A DNA stretch of 64,000 nt from Terrabacter sp040702505 (lineage in GTDB: Bacteria > Actinomycetota > Actinomycetes > Actinomycetales > Dermatophilaceae): positions 992,001 through 1,056,000 of the forward strand of contig NZ_JBFBLC010000001.1 of assembly GCF_040702505.1 (NCBI RefSeq), given 5' to 3'. The notes beneath the pieces were generated by a model. That model saw nothing but the letters and a program-made list of their open reading frames with translations, had not been told where the DNA came from and made no database searches. Positions within the stretch are counted from its first letter, which is position 1. Every line of letters starts with the position of its first letter. The translations under genes and the position numbers were made by a program. Shown here in pieces: positions 41,601 through 49,656 of this stretch.

Positions 41601-42536
41601 ATGTCTGTACCGACCAGGATCGTCGTGGGTGTCGCAGGTGGGTACCTGCTCGGCCGCACGAAGAAGCTCCGACTCGCGCTGGCCCTCGGAGGCCTGCTCG
41701 CCGGCCGTCGGCTGGCGTCCCAGGGACAGGGCCTGCAGGGCCTCCTGGGCCAGGGTTCCAAGCTGCTCGAGAACAACCCCCAGCTCAAGGAGCTGCAGAA
41801 CCAGGTGACGGGTCAGCTGATGCAGGTGGCGCGCGAGGCAGCACTCGTCACCGCCGCCTCCCGCATCGAGGCCCTGACGAAGTCGCTGCAGGAGCGGCAG
41901 CAGGGCGGCGGGCAGGAAGGGGGCGAGCAGCAGGGCGGTGCAGGTGACCTCGGCTCGGCGCTCGGTGGGGTGACGGGGTCGCTGGGCCTCAAGGGCCCGG
42001 GCAAGAGCAAGGGCAAGGGCGAGCAGCGGTCCGCCGAGGACGAGTCCGGCGAGGAGGCGTCTGCGCACGACGAGGAGGGTGCCGAGGAGGAGTCCGACGA
42101 GTCAGGCGAGGGGAAGTCGCCGCAGGACCGGGCCGGTTCGGAACGCTCGGCCGAGGAGGAGTCCGAGGAGGGCGAGGAGTCCGAGGAGGGCGAGGAGTCC
42201 GGTGAGGGCCCGGGCGAGGAGGAGCCCAGTCAGCCGCGGGGCCGAGCCGGCGACGAGCAGGATGAGGAGTCCGAGGAGGGCGAGTCGGACGAGCAGCCCC
42301 GGGCCCGTGAGCGCGGGCGGGAGTCGGGCGAGCAGGGGAGCGGCGGTCAGGAGCAGCCGAGTCAGCGTGAGCGGATGCGGGGCCGGCTGCGCAGGCGGCG
42401 TCCCGAGGCCGGCAAGGGCTCGTCCTCCGGTTCAGGCGGCAAGCGCCCGTCGGAGGACGAGGCGACACCACGAGCCGTCGCCAAGAAGGTCTCCGCCAAG
42501 AAGGCCGCCCAGCGCGCCGCCACGAAGGAGCGGTGA
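41601..42536 (+). CDS. Gas vesicle cluster protein, GvpY-like, with long acidic tail
   Basis: A 311-residue protein. Residues 1-35 (TRIVVGVAGGYLLGRTKKLR, then LALALGGLLAGRRL) are hydrophobic and glycine-rich, possibly membrane-inserting. Residues 45-95 are helical (LKELQNQVTGQLMQVAREAA). From about 115 to 290 it is dominated by Glu, Ser, Gly and Gln with repeated EESEEGEESEEGEE, and it ends in a Lys/Ala-rich segment resembling histone tails. It holds the place of the GvpY gene of Streptomyces clusters, next to the SRPBCC gene. ATG 41601 has a weak ribosome site. Function unknown. Confidence 0.65.
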   Translation: MSVPTRIVVGVAGGYLLGRTKKLRLALALGGLLAGRRLASQGQGLQGLLGQGSKLLENNPQLKELQNQVTGQLMQVAREAALVTAASRIEALTKSLQERQQGGGQEGGEQQGGAGDLGSALGGVTGSLGLKGPGKSKGKGEQRSAEDESGEEASAHDEEGAEEESDESGEGKSPQDRAGSERSAEEESEEGEESEEGEESGEGPGEEEPSQPRGRAGDEQDEESEEGESDEQPRARERGRESGEQGSGGQEQPSQRERMRGRLRRRRPEAGKGSSSGSGGKRPSEDEATPRAVAKKVSAKKAAQRAATKER

Positions 42537-42541
42537 TCTCG

Positions 42542-43822
42542 ATGAGCGAGAGCATGGGCAGAACCCGTCTCAAGGACGCCTCGAGCGGCCTGCTGCAGGC
42601 CCTGAGCCAGAAGGTCGTCAACTCCGTCGGCCAGCGGGTGTCCGGGCTCACGGAGCGGCTCGAAGGAGTCGCCAGTGGCAGCCCCTCGACCAAGGCGCTC
42701 GTCGGCTCCGGCACGTCCGTCATCAAGGGGGAGAACCCGATCAAGGGGGCCGTCAAGGGCATGGCCTCCGGCATCAAGGACAAGGTCACCGACGTCATCC
42801 CCGGCCTCGGTGGGAAGTCGGGCGGCGGGTCGAAGACGCCGAAGGCCACGAAGGCCACGAACTTCCAGGAGATCATCGACGTCGGCGTGCCCCTGCGGGT
42901 CGCCTACAACCAGTGGACGGAGTTCGGCAGCTTCCCCAGCTTCATGAAGAAGGTCAAGACCGTCGACACGCCGGAGGACACCAAGACCAACTGGAAGGCG
43001 ACGGTCTTCTGGTCGAGCCGCACGTGGGAGTCCACGATCATCAAGCAGGTGCCGGACGAGCGCATCGTGTGGCGCTCCAAGGGCCAGAAGGGCCACGTCG
43101 ACGGCACGGTCACCTTCCACGAGCTGAGCCCGACGCTGACGCGCATCATCGTCGTCCTCGAGTACTACCCCCAGGGCCTGTTCGAGCGCACCGGCAACAT
43201 CTGGAGGGCGCAGGGACGCAGGGCCAGGCTCGAGATCAAGCACTTCCAGCGGCACATCATGACGCGCACGATCCTCGACCCGGACAGCATCGAGGGCTGG
43301 CGCGGCACGATCGAGGACAGCGAGGTAGTGACGACGCACGAGGACGCCCTCGAGCAGGAACGCCAGCAGCGCGAGGAGGAGCAGGGCCAGCAGCCCGAGG
43401 AGGGCGGTGAGCAGGTCTCCGAGGGCGACGAGGGCGAACACGAAGAGGGCGAGCGCGAGGAGGGCGAGCCGGAAGAAGGCGAAGCCCAGGAAGGCGAAGC
43501 CCAGGAAGGCGGACCCGAGGAAGGTGAGCACGAGTCCGACGAGTCGCACGGCAACGAGGAGGAGGAAGGCGACGAGGGCGAGCGAGACGAGGACGACGAG
43601 TACGACGACGAGTACGACGAGTACGAGGACGACGAGGGCGACGAGGGCGACGAGGGCGAGGGCGACGAAGAGGGTGACGAAGAGGAGGAGTACGACGACG
43701 AGTACGACGACGAGTACGACGAGGACGAAGGCGACGAGGGCGAGGACGACGAGGGCGAGGACGACGAGGAGCAGGAGGAGCCGCCCGCGAGGCGGGCAGC
43801 GCAGCGCGGGGCGGCGAGGTGA
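42542..43822 (+). CDS. Gas vesicle cluster SRPBCC (polyketide cyclase-like) protein, GvpZ-like
   Basis: The 426-residue protein has a helical N-terminal part (residues 1-90), an SRPBCC/START-like ligand-binding domain at about 100-245 (FQEIIDVGVPLRVAYNQWTE, FPSFMKKVKTV, WRSKGQKGHVDGTVTFHELS), then a tail of about 150 residues almost entirely Glu, Asp, Gly and Tyr. AAGGAG at 42525-42530 supports ATG 42542. Streptomyces clusters carry a similar SRPBCC gene. The very acidic tail is encoded by short GACGAG/GAGTAC repeats in frame. It might act as a salt bridge to basic partners or help vesicle clustering; this is speculation. Confidence 0.75.
   Translation: MSESMGRTRLKDASSGLLQALSQKVVNSVGQRVSGLTERLEGVASGSPSTKALVGSGTSVIKGENPIKGAVKGMASGIKDKVTDVIPGLGGKSGGGSKTPKATKATNFQEIIDVGVPLRVAYNQWTEFGSFPSFMKKVKTVDTPEDTKTNWKATVFWSSRTWESTIIKQVPDERIVWRSKGQKGHVDGTVTFHELSPTLTRIIVVLEYYPQGLFERTGNIWRAQGRRARLEIKHFQRHIMTRTILDPDSIEGWRGTIEDSEVVTTHEDALEQERQQREEEQGQQPEEGGEQVSEGDEGEHEEGEREEGEPEEGEAQEGEAQEGGPEEGEHESDESHGNEEEEGDEGERDEDDEYDDEYDEYEDDEGDEGDEGEGDEEGDEEEEYDDEYDDEYDEDEGDEGEDDEGEDDEEQEEPPARRAAQRGAAR
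43330..43790 (+). repeat. Low-complexity acidic coding repeat
   Basis: Runs of GAGGGCGA, GACGACGAGTACGAC and related units encode EEGE and DDEYDDEY tracts at the end of the GvpZ-like protein. The repeats keep the reading frame throughout. Confidence 0.85.
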
Positions 43823-43913
43823 AGGCCGGCAGGCGGCCCTCCGCCGTACGTGACCCGGGGGACCCAGGAGATCGAGGAGAGCCAGCAGGCCCAGCAGACG
43901 CAGGAGGTTCAGC

Positions 43914-44321
43914 ATGACCGTGCAAGCACAGCGACGAGGCGGCGGAGGCGGCTACCTGTCACGCCCCGCGCCGAGCGGCCTCGCCGATGTCATCGACATC
44001 ATCCTCGACAAAGGCATCGTCATCGACGCCTACGTCCGCGTCTCGCTGGTGGGCATCGAGCTGCTCACCATCGATGCCCGCATCGTCATCGCGAGCGTCG
44101 ACACCTACCTGCGCTTCGCGGAGGCGACCAACCGGCTCGACCTCTACGAGAAGGGTGGCAAGGACCTGCCGGAGCTGGTCCACGACATGCAGCACAGCGG
44201 CGCCTCCGGCAAGACCTCGGGCGCGGTCGAGGGCGTGAAGCGAGCGCTGACCCGAGGCGGCGACGACGACAAGGACCGGGAGCGGCGCCCCGCCAAGAAG
44301 TCGGCCGCGCCCTCCGGCTGA
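43914..44321 (+). CDS. gvpA: Gas vesicle structural protein GvpA
   Basis: GvpA is the small hydrophobic protein that forms the ribs of the gas vesicle wall. The 135-residue product has a Gly-rich leader and the canonical core SGLADVIDIILDKGIVIDAY, VRVSLVGIELLTIDARIVIA, SVDTYLRFAEATNRLDL (about residues 21-77). A 58-residue hydrophilic, Lys/Arg/Asp-rich tail follows, longer than in cyanobacterial GvpA but usual in actinobacteria. CAGGAGG lies 6 nt before the ATG. A second copy with a different tail is at 51042. Confidence 0.95.
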   Translation: MTVQAQRRGGGGGYLSRPAPSGLADVIDIILDKGIVIDAYVRVSLVGIELLTIDARIVIASVDTYLRFAEATNRLDLYEKGGKDLPELVHDMQHSGASGKTSGAVEGVKRALTRGGDDDKDRERRPAKKSAAPSG

Positions 44322-44337
44322 CCACGGGGAGTGAGGG

Positions 44338-45144
44338 ATGGCAGGAGTCGACGCAGTATCCGGGCCCGCATCGCCCGACACGAGTGGGGAGGAGGAGCTC
44401 TTCGTCTACGGCATCCTTCCGGCGCGGGACGTCGATGCGGCAGGCGGGACCGTCCAGGCCCTGGCGGGGCTGGACGGCGCACCCGTCGGGTTCGTGCGCC
44501 ACGCCGGCCTGGCCACCGCCGTCTCGGTCGTCGACCGCGACCGGCGGGCGGCGCGCCGGGCCGACCTGCTCGCCTACCAGTCGGTGCTCGACGGGCTGGC
44601 GAGGATCGGCCCGGTGGCGCCGGTCCGTTTCGGCTCGGTGATGCCTGACGCCGCCACCGTCGTCGACGAGCTGATGGCGCCCGATGCCGACCACTTCCTC
44701 TCGCTCCTGGAACGGCTGCGCGGCCGGCGGCAGTTCAACCTGCGTGTCACCCCGGTCGAGGAGGTCGCGCTCGGCGAGCTCGTCGCCGCCGACCCCGAGA
44801 TCCGCCGGTTGCGCGAGCTCACGCGCGGCGTGCCGGAGGAGGCGTCCTACCGGGAGAGGGTGCGACTGGGGGAGCTGGTCGCCCACGGACTGGAGCGGCG
44901 CAGTGCCGAGGACGCCGACATGGTGCTGGGCCTGGTGGTGCCCGTGGCGGAAGACCACCTGGTCCGCAGCCCGGCCTCCGCGACGGAGGTCGTCGATGTC
45001 GCCCTGCTCGTCGACGACGCCCGCAGCGACGAGCTCGTCGAGGCCCTGGAGCAGTATGCGGAGGCCTGGCACCAGCGCCTCCGGCTGCGGCTGGTCGGCC
45101 CGCTGGCTCCCTACGACTTCGTCGAGGAGGGGTCGTGGGCCTGA
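44338..45144 (+). CDS. gvpF: Gas vesicle protein GvpF
   Basis: A 268-residue GvpF/GvpL family protein with the N-terminal LFVYGILPA strand, VAPVRFGSVMPDAATVVDEL, LERLRGRRQFNLRVTPVEE and a C-terminal two-domain arrangement ending LRLVGPLAPYDFVEE. GvpF binds GvpA and is required for assembly; it is thought to stabilise GvpA during insertion. It follows gvpA by 16 nt and overlaps gvpG by 10 nt. A second family member (GvpL) is at 46355. Confidence 0.92.
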   Translation: MAGVDAVSGPASPDTSGEEELFVYGILPARDVDAAGGTVQALAGLDGAPVGFVRHAGLATAVSVVDRDRRAARRADLLAYQSVLDGLARIGPVAPVRFGSVMPDAATVVDELMAPDADHFLSLLERLRGRRQFNLRVTPVEEVALGELVAADPEIRRLRELTRGVPEEASYRERVRLGELVAHGLERRSAEDADMVLGLVVPVAEDHLVRSPASATEVVDVALLVDDARSDELVEALEQYAEAWHQRLRLRLVGPLAPYDFVEEGSWA

Positions 45145-45380
45145 TCACCGGTCTCCTCACGCTGCCGCTGGCGCCGCTGCGCGGCCTGACGGCGGTGGCC
45201 CAGCAGATCCTCGAGCAGGCGGAGGACATCTACTACGACCCGGCCACCATCCGGAGGGAGCTGGAGACGATCGACCGGCTGCGCGAGGAGGGCGAGATCG
45301 ACGAGGACACCGCCACCGCGCGGGAGGACGAGCTCGTCGACCGGCTCATCGAGGCGCAGGAGAGGGGGCGTCGTGGCTGA
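45135..45380 (+). CDS. gvpG: Gas vesicle protein GvpG
   Basis: An 81-residue GvpG: MGLITGLLTLPLAPLRGLTA opening, then QQILEQAEDIYYDPATIRRE and a helical acidic end LDRLREEGEIDE-type segment. GvpG is a small accessory assembly protein. It starts with GTG inside the end of gvpF and overlaps gvpO by 8 nt, so the genes are tightly coupled. Confidence 0.9.
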   Translation: MGLITGLLTLPLAPLRGLTAVAQQILEQAEDIYYDPATIRRELETIDRLREEGEIDEDTATAREDELVDRLIEAQERGRRG

Positions 45381-45837
45381 CGAGCGTCGCACCGACGAGG
45401 GCGACAGCGAGCAGCAGCGGGCAGCCCACCCCGGGACGCGCCGCTCCGAGGGACGCCGCCGCGAGGGCGAGCGCCCGCCGCGCGCCGCCGGGCGACCATC
45501 GCACGAGGGCTCGAGGAACACCGAGGACGACGAGCCCGAGCGCCGTCCCCGGCGTCGGGACGAGCGCCCTCGTCGGGTCAACGGGCCCCGGGCGGCGGCC
45601 CTCGCGGCGACGTACCTCGCGGAGCTGACGGGCAAGGAGTTCGAGGGCATCGTCGGCATCCGGAAGTCGCACGACGACTGGTCCGTCGAGGTCGAGGTGC
45701 TGGAGATGAGGCGCATCCCCAGCACGACCGACGTGCTGGCCGTCTACGAGGTCACCGTCGACGAGGCGGGCGAGCTCGTCGGCTACGAGCGCCGGGCCAG
45801 GTACGTCCGCGGGGACGCGCGGGAGGAGCGCGAATGA
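45373..45837 (+). CDS. gvpO: Gas vesicle protein GvpO
   Basis: The 154-residue protein has a charged, disordered N-terminal half (RRSEGRRREGERPPRAAGR) and a C-terminal GvpO domain: AALAATYLAELTGKEFEGIV, WSVEVEVLEMRRIPSTTDVL, AVYEVTVDEAGELVGYERRA. GvpO is needed for vesicle formation in halobacteria and actinobacteria. Starts at GTG within gvpG. In Streptomyces gvpO opens the cluster, whereas here it follows gvpG. Confidence 0.9.
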   Translation: MADERRTDEGDSEQQRAAHPGTRRSEGRRREGERPPRAAGRPSHEGSRNTEDDEPERRPRRRDERPRRVNGPRAAALAATYLAELTGKEFEGIVGIRKSHDDWSVEVEVLEMRRIPSTTDVLAVYEVTVDEAGELVGYERRARYVRGDAREERE

Positions 45838-46358
45838 CCGAGCGCGCCACGCCGCCACCTGCGGGCCCACGAGCAGCGGTCCCGGCCACGTCCGGAGCCG
45901 GGACCGCGCCGCGCCAGTACTCGACCGGACAGCCGGCCGCACCACGTGGGCCGACCGGCGGCTCGCAGCCCGCGACCCTCGCCGACATCCTCGAGCGCAT
46001 CCTCGACAAGGGGATCATCATCGCCGGCGACATCCGCATCAACCTGCTCGACATCGAGCTGCTCACCATCAAGCTGCGGCTGCTCGTGGTCTCGGTGGAC
46101 AAGGCCCACGAGATGGGCATCGACTGGTGGCGCCACGACCCGATGCTCACCGTGCGTGAGCGCGGCCTCGACGAGGAGAACCGGCTGCTGCGCGAGCGGA
46201 TCGCCCAGCTCGAGGGCCGGAAGGCGGGGGCTGACGCCGACGAGGACGCCGACGAGGACGCCGACGACAACGCCGACGACAACGCAGCCGACGGCGGTCG
46301 CCCCCGCGCCGAGTCGGACAGGGCTGCGCAGGAACGCACGTCGAAGGGGTCGGGGTGA
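45834..46358 (+). CDS. gvpJ: Gas vesicle protein GvpJ (GvpA paralogue)
   Basis: A 174-residue GvpA-like protein. The core LADILERILDKGIIIAGDIR, INLLDIELLTIKLRLLVVSV spans about residues 48-90, preceded by a Pro/Ala-rich leader and followed by a helical segment and an acidic tail of ADADEDADEDADDNADDN. The IIIAGDIRINL variant and the DWWRHDPML segment fit GvpJ, a minor shell or tip protein thought to start vesicle assembly. It overlaps gvpO and gvpL by 4 nt each. Confidence 0.88.
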   Translation: MTERATPPPAGPRAAVPATSGAGTAPRQYSTGQPAAPRGPTGGSQPATLADILERILDKGIIIAGDIRINLLDIELLTIKLRLLVVSVDKAHEMGIDWWRHDPMLTVRERGLDEENRLLRERIAQLEGRKAGADADEDADEDADDNADDNAADGGRPRAESDRAAQERTSKGSG

Positions 46359-47170
46359 CGTCGATGGCTCCCACCCCGAGGGCGCCGGAGGTCGCGCAGC
46401 CCCCCACGCCGCATACGGCCACCGCGAGGTACCTGTATGCCGTGTGCCGCGGTCTGGCCGACGACGCCCTCGCGCACGTGCGCGGGATCGAGGGCGAGCC
46501 GCTCGACCTCGTGCACCACGAGGACCTGGTGGCGGTGGTCAGCACCGTGCCGCTCGCCTCGTTCGACGCCGAGGGGCTCCGGCGACACCTCGAGGACCTG
46601 GAGTGGCTCGAGGCCACGGCGCGGGCCCACGACGAGGTCATCCAGGCCGCCGCTGGGCAGGCGCCCACGGCACCTCTGCGGTTCGCGACGATCTGCTTCG
46701 ACGACGACGGGGTGCGGGCGCGCCTTCGGGAGTGGTACGCGGCGTTGAGCGGCGCCCTGGACCGCGTCGAGGGGTGCAGCGAGTGGAGCGTCAAGGTGCT
46801 GGCACCGCCGGAGGAGCAGCCGGTGACGGGTCGCCCAGCCGGTCTGACCGGCGCCGAGTACCTCCGGCTGAGGAAGGCGCAGACGATGCGGCGCGCCGGC
46901 GCCGACGAGCAGGCAGCCGCCTCCGCGTCGGAGATCCACGACGCGCTCGCGCGGCTGTCCCGGGCGAGTCGTCGGCTGCCGGCCCAGGACCCGCGCCTGT
47001 CGGGCCACCGGGGCGCCATGCTGCTCAACGCCGCCTACCTCGTCGCAGCCACCGACGCGGACGCCTTCGAGGCGGCGCTCGCAGGTCTGCGGAGCGACCA
47101 CGGCGATGTCGTGGTCGACGGCCGCGGACCCTGGCCGCCGTACTCCTTCGCGATGCTGGACGAGCCGTGA
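46355..47170 (+). CDS. gvpL: Gas vesicle protein GvpL (GvpF/L family)
   Basis: A 271-residue second member of the GvpF/L family: ARYLYAVCRGLADDALAHVR, LEWLEATARAHDEVIQAAAG, APLRFATICFDDDGVRARLR, CSEWSVKVLAPPEEQ and the closing GPWPPYSFAMLDEP, which matches the typical GPWPPYSF ending. GvpL binds several Gvp proteins during assembly. GTG 46355 overlaps gvpJ; ATG 46364 is an alternative. Confidence 0.92.
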   Translation: MTSMAPTPRAPEVAQPPTPHTATARYLYAVCRGLADDALAHVRGIEGEPLDLVHHEDLVAVVSTVPLASFDAEGLRRHLEDLEWLEATARAHDEVIQAAAGQAPTAPLRFATICFDDDGVRARLREWYAALSGALDRVEGCSEWSVKVLAPPEEQPVTGRPAGLTGAEYLRLRKAQTMRRAGADEQAAASASEIHDALARLSRASRRLPAQDPRLSGHRGAMLLNAAYLVAATDADAFEAALAGLRSDHGDVVVDGRGPWPPYSFAMLDEP

Positions 47171-47412
47171 GCACCGCACGGACCGACGTGGTGGGGGGCC
47201 GGGGCTCGCCACCGCCGGGGCGGCGTGGCCGTGAGCTGGCACCCATCGCCCTCGTCGACCTGCTCGACCGGCTGCTCGGGTCCGGAGTCGTCGTGGCGGG
47301 TGACGTCGTCGTGTCGCTGGCGGGGGTCGACCTCGTCGAGGTCCGCCTGCAGCTGGTGATCAGCGCGGTGCGCGCCGAGATGGCGCGGTCACGGGAGGGG
47401 GCTCTCTCGTGA
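47167..47412 (+). CDS. gvpS: Gas vesicle protein GvpS/GvpM-like (third GvpA paralogue)
   Basis: An 81-residue GvpA-type protein, starting at GTG within the end of gvpL. The core IALVDLLDRLLGSGVVVAGD and VVVSLAGVDLVEVRLQLVIS shows the usual helix-strand-strand pattern. Its place between gvpL and gvpK equals gvpS in Streptomyces and gvpM elsewhere. It is a minor component whose exact role is not settled. It is read in a different frame from its neighbours and overlaps both. Confidence 0.87.
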   Translation: MSTARTDVVGGRGSPPPGRRGRELAPIALVDLLDRLLGSGVVVAGDVVVSLAGVDLVEVRLQLVISAVRAEMARSREGALS

Positions 47413-47777
47413 GCGACTGGTCCTGGGATGACGTGGTGAGCGAGGGCACGAAGGGCCCGGACCGGGTGGATCCGGTGGCCGGTGTCGGGAGCGCCCTGCC
47501 GCGGGCGCTGCTGCCCCAACGACTCGAGACCGATGCCGACGCGGTCGCCCGCGACCTGCTCAAGCTGGTGCTGACCATCATCGAGCTGGTGCGCCAACTG
47601 ATGGAGAAGCAGGCGCTGCGGCGGGTCGAGGAGGGTGACCTGACCGACGAGCAGGTCGAGGGCCTGGGCCAGGGCCTGATGCACCTGGAGGAGGCCATGG
47701 ACGAGCTCAAGGAGCGCTACGGCCTGACGTCCGAGGACCTCAACCTCGACCTCGGGCCGCTCGGCAGCCTGCTGTAG
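47409..47777 (+). CDS. gvpK: Gas vesicle protein GvpK
   Basis: A 122-residue GvpK: LETDADAVARDLLKLVLTII, ELVRQLMEKQALRRVEEGDL and MHLEEAMDELKERYGLTSED LNLDLGPLG are its typical helical blocks. GvpK is required for enlargement of vesicles. It begins at GTG overlapping the upstream stop and is the last plus-strand gene of the cluster, which then meets the minus-strand Asp23/AmaP operon. Confidence 0.93.
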   Translation: MSDWSWDDVVSEGTKGPDRVDPVAGVGSALPRALLPQRLETDADAVARDLLKLVLTIIELVRQLMEKQALRRVEEGDLTDEQVEGLGQGLMHLEEAMDELKERYGLTSEDLNLDLGPLGSLL

Positions 47778-47829
47778 CGGCGCCGGCGAGCTCCTCGACG
47801 GGCGCGGACGCTCAAGCCGGACGAGGCCC

Positions 47830-48399
47830 TCAGTAGACCCGCGGTGCCGGGCGGTTGCGCCCCGAGGTCCGCAGCTGCACGAGCCCGGCGAGGTCCTGTC
47901 GTTCGAGCGCCGCCTGAAGCTGGCTGGTGACGGTGTCGGCGGCGGCGGCGACCGCGTGCAGGTCCGCGCTGCGCTCGATGGTCGTGTCGAGACGCGCCAC
48001 GAGCCGGCCGCGGTCGTGGTCGATGCGTCCACGGGCCGACCGGACCCCGGGTGTCTGCGCCAGGGAGTCGGCCGCGGCGTCCATGACGGGTCCGGCTGCC
48101 ACCGTGAGCTTCCCGTGCGGAGTGGACCCCGGCAGCGAGAGGTGGCCGACGCCACCGAGGGGCAGGTGCGCGAAGAGCCAGCGGAGGCCGAGGAGGGCGA
48201 GGACGACCCCGCCGACACCGAGGGCCCACGGCCACCACGACTGCCTCGCCCACCAGTGGATGCCGGTCAGGTCGACCTGCTTCGGGACCGATCCCAGCCG
48301 GCCCGACCACCAGAGGATGCCGAGAACACCGAGCGCGAGGAGCACCAGGCCCACCAGGGCGGTCATGATGCGGTCGAGGGCCAGGGTTGCGCGGCTCAT
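47830..48399 (-). CDS. amaP: Alkaline shock response membrane anchor protein AmaP
   Basis: The 189-residue protein has two N-terminal helices (ALVGLVLLALGVLGILWW and WALGVGGVVLALLGLRWLF) joined by a short loop with WWARQSWW, then a C-terminal soluble domain (TIERSADLHAVAAAADTVTS). AmaP anchors Asp23 at the membrane in Staphylococcus. Here it ends an operon with two Asp23-like genes, as in many actinobacteria. It overlaps the upstream stop by 4 nt. Confidence 0.82.
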   Translation of the reverse strand: MSRATLALDRIMTALVGLVLLALGVLGILWWSGRLGSVPKQVDLTGIHWWARQSWWPWALGVGGVVLALLGLRWLFAHLPLGGVGHLSLPGSTPHGKLTVAAGPVMDAAADSLAQTPGVRSARGRIDHDRGRLVARLDTTIERSADLHAVAAAADTVTSQLQAALERQDLAGLVQLRTSGRNRPAPRVY

Positions 48400-48968
48400 C
48401 GCTTCCGCCTCTCGGTCGTGACCCGGACCGTGGGCCGGGTGGCCAACGGTTCCAGGCGCTCGGTGACGACCTCGTGGACCCGCTCCGCAACGCCCTCGTC
48501 ACCGTTTGAACGGATGGTGACGGCGACCCGTCGCGCGGTCGCCGAGGCCCGCACCCCGAGGACGCCGTCGACGCCTTCGGCCGCCGTCTCCACGAGGCGG
48601 CTGACGTCCCGCGGGCGAAGGAAGACGCCGGTCGCGGCCGTCACCGTCGCCACCTTGGGGCCGGATCGGATCAGGGCCTTGACGAGCAGCGCGAGCCCGA
48701 GGAGGCCGAGCAGCGCGCCCACCACGACGGTCCACGCCTGGGGTCGCAGCCCCTGCACGGCCTTGGCCAGCTCGTGCAGGAGCGGCCTGCCGTCGAGCAG
48801 ACCTGCGTAGAGGAGGGCGTCCCGCACGGCCAGCACGCCGACCGCCGTCAGCAGCAGCGCGAGCACGATGCCGAGGGCGGCCGTCGCCCGCGTACGCCGA
48901 GGGGTCCGCGCCGGCGGCATGGCGGTCGGCGTGGCCGAGCCGCCCTGCCCGGGCCCCGGCTGGCTCAC
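48396..48968 (-). CDS. DUF6286-type membrane protein of the Asp23 locus
   Basis: A 190-residue protein with a hydrophilic Pro-rich start, two membrane helices (TAALGIVLALLLTAVGVLAV and VVVGALLGLLGLALLVKAL) and a C-terminal domain with LRPRDVSRLVETAAEGVDGV followed by VAVTIRSNGDEGVAERVHEV. The layout resembles AmaP with a longer periplasmic loop. Actinobacterial Asp23 loci usually carry such a gene (DUF6286), role unknown. It overlaps both neighbours by 4 nt. Confidence 0.75.
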   Translation of the reverse strand: MSQPGPGQGGSATPTAMPPARTPRRTRATAALGIVLALLLTAVGVLAVRDALLYAGLLDGRPLLHELAKAVQGLRPQAWTVVVGALLGLLGLALLVKALIRSGPKVATVTAATGVFLRPRDVSRLVETAAEGVDGVLGVRASATARRVAVTIRSNGDEGVAERVHEVVTERLEPLATRPTVRVTTERRKR

Positions 48969-49384
48969 TGGACTCTCCGGTACTCGGTCGTGGCGACGGA
49001 CACCGTCGCCACGGTGACGTCCACGGCGTCGACCTTGAGCCCGAGCAGGGCCGCGAGCCGGTCACCGACGTGCTCCCTGACCTCTGCGGCTGTGCGGGCC
49101 AGTGGCACCGGCCAGGAGACTGCGATGTCGAGGCTGAGGCGCGCGTGGCCTCCTGCCACCTCGGCCCTGACCTTCGGGTACTGCCGTCCGACGACCCCCT
49201 CGAGGGTCGAGCCCACGGAGCGCACCCCGGCGACCTCGCACGCGGCGATCCCGGCCACGCGTTCGACGACCCGCTCGGCGATGTCCAGGCGTCCCCGCTG
49301 CGCAGGGTCGGGCAGGCTGGTGCCCGACCGTCCCGCCGCCGCTGTTGCCGGCTGGGGCGGTGGGGCAGCCACGAGCTCAGTCAC
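48965..49384 (-). CDS. Asp23/Gls24 family envelope stress response protein
   Basis: A 139-residue Asp23-like protein: GRLDIAERVVERVAGIAACE, VAGVRSV, RLSLDIAVSWPVPLARTAAE, VREHVGDRLAALLGLKVDAV DVTVATV. The order of the rVve(r/k)iag, pGV and final dV.v.v segments defines the family. Asp23 forms a membrane-proximal network that reacts to cell-envelope stress. The GTG start overlaps the small DUF2273-like gene by 8 nt. Confidence 0.88.
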   Translation of the reverse strand: MTELVAAPPPQPATAAAGRSGTSLPDPAQRGRLDIAERVVERVAGIAACEVAGVRSVGSTLEGVVGRQYPKVRAEVAGGHARLSLDIAVSWPVPLARTAAEVREHVGDRLAALLGLKVDAVDVTVATVSVATTEYRRVQ

Positions 49385-49556
49385 GGCGACGGCCTCCCAT
49401 CAGCCTGGACAGGTCGAGGCTCCCGTCGATCTGGCCGCCGACCAGGAACCCCACGGCACCGAGGACGAGTGCGAGGAGGAATCCGGTGAAGCCGCCGGTG
49501 GCAGCGGCGATTCCGAGCAGCAGGCCCGCGAGCAGGCCGATGGCTGAGCTGGGCAT
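49377..49556 (-). CDS. Small DUF2273-like membrane protein of the Asp23 locus
   Basis: A 59-residue open frame starting ATG 49556 (complement): MPSSAIGLLAGLLLGIAAAT, then GGFTGFLLALVLGAVGFLVG, GQIDGSLDLSRLMGGRRRD. Two hydrophobic helices end in GQIDG. Small DUF2273 proteins of Asp23 loci in Gram-positive bacteria have the same length and a G-x-x-(I/L)DG ending after the second helix. GGAG lies 7 nt upstream. It overlaps the next gene by 8 nt. The product is too short for many gene callers. Confidence 0.75.
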   Translation of the reverse strand: MPSSAIGLLAGLLLGIAAATGGFTGFLLALVLGAVGFLVGGQIDGSLDLSRLMGGRRRD

Positions 49557-49656
49557 GGGAGTCTCCTTCGTCGGAGGGCAGTCCTGCGGTCGGGCGAGGT
49601 CAGGCCGGGTGGACCGTCCGGGTTTGTTCAGATGTCGGTGTTGCGTCCGGTCTTCA

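Noticed and set aside
43330..43790. Acidic repeat as an assembly artefact
   Set aside because: The repeats vary in sequence, hold the frame throughout and end in a normal stop before gvpA, and neighbouring cluster proteins have acidic tails too.
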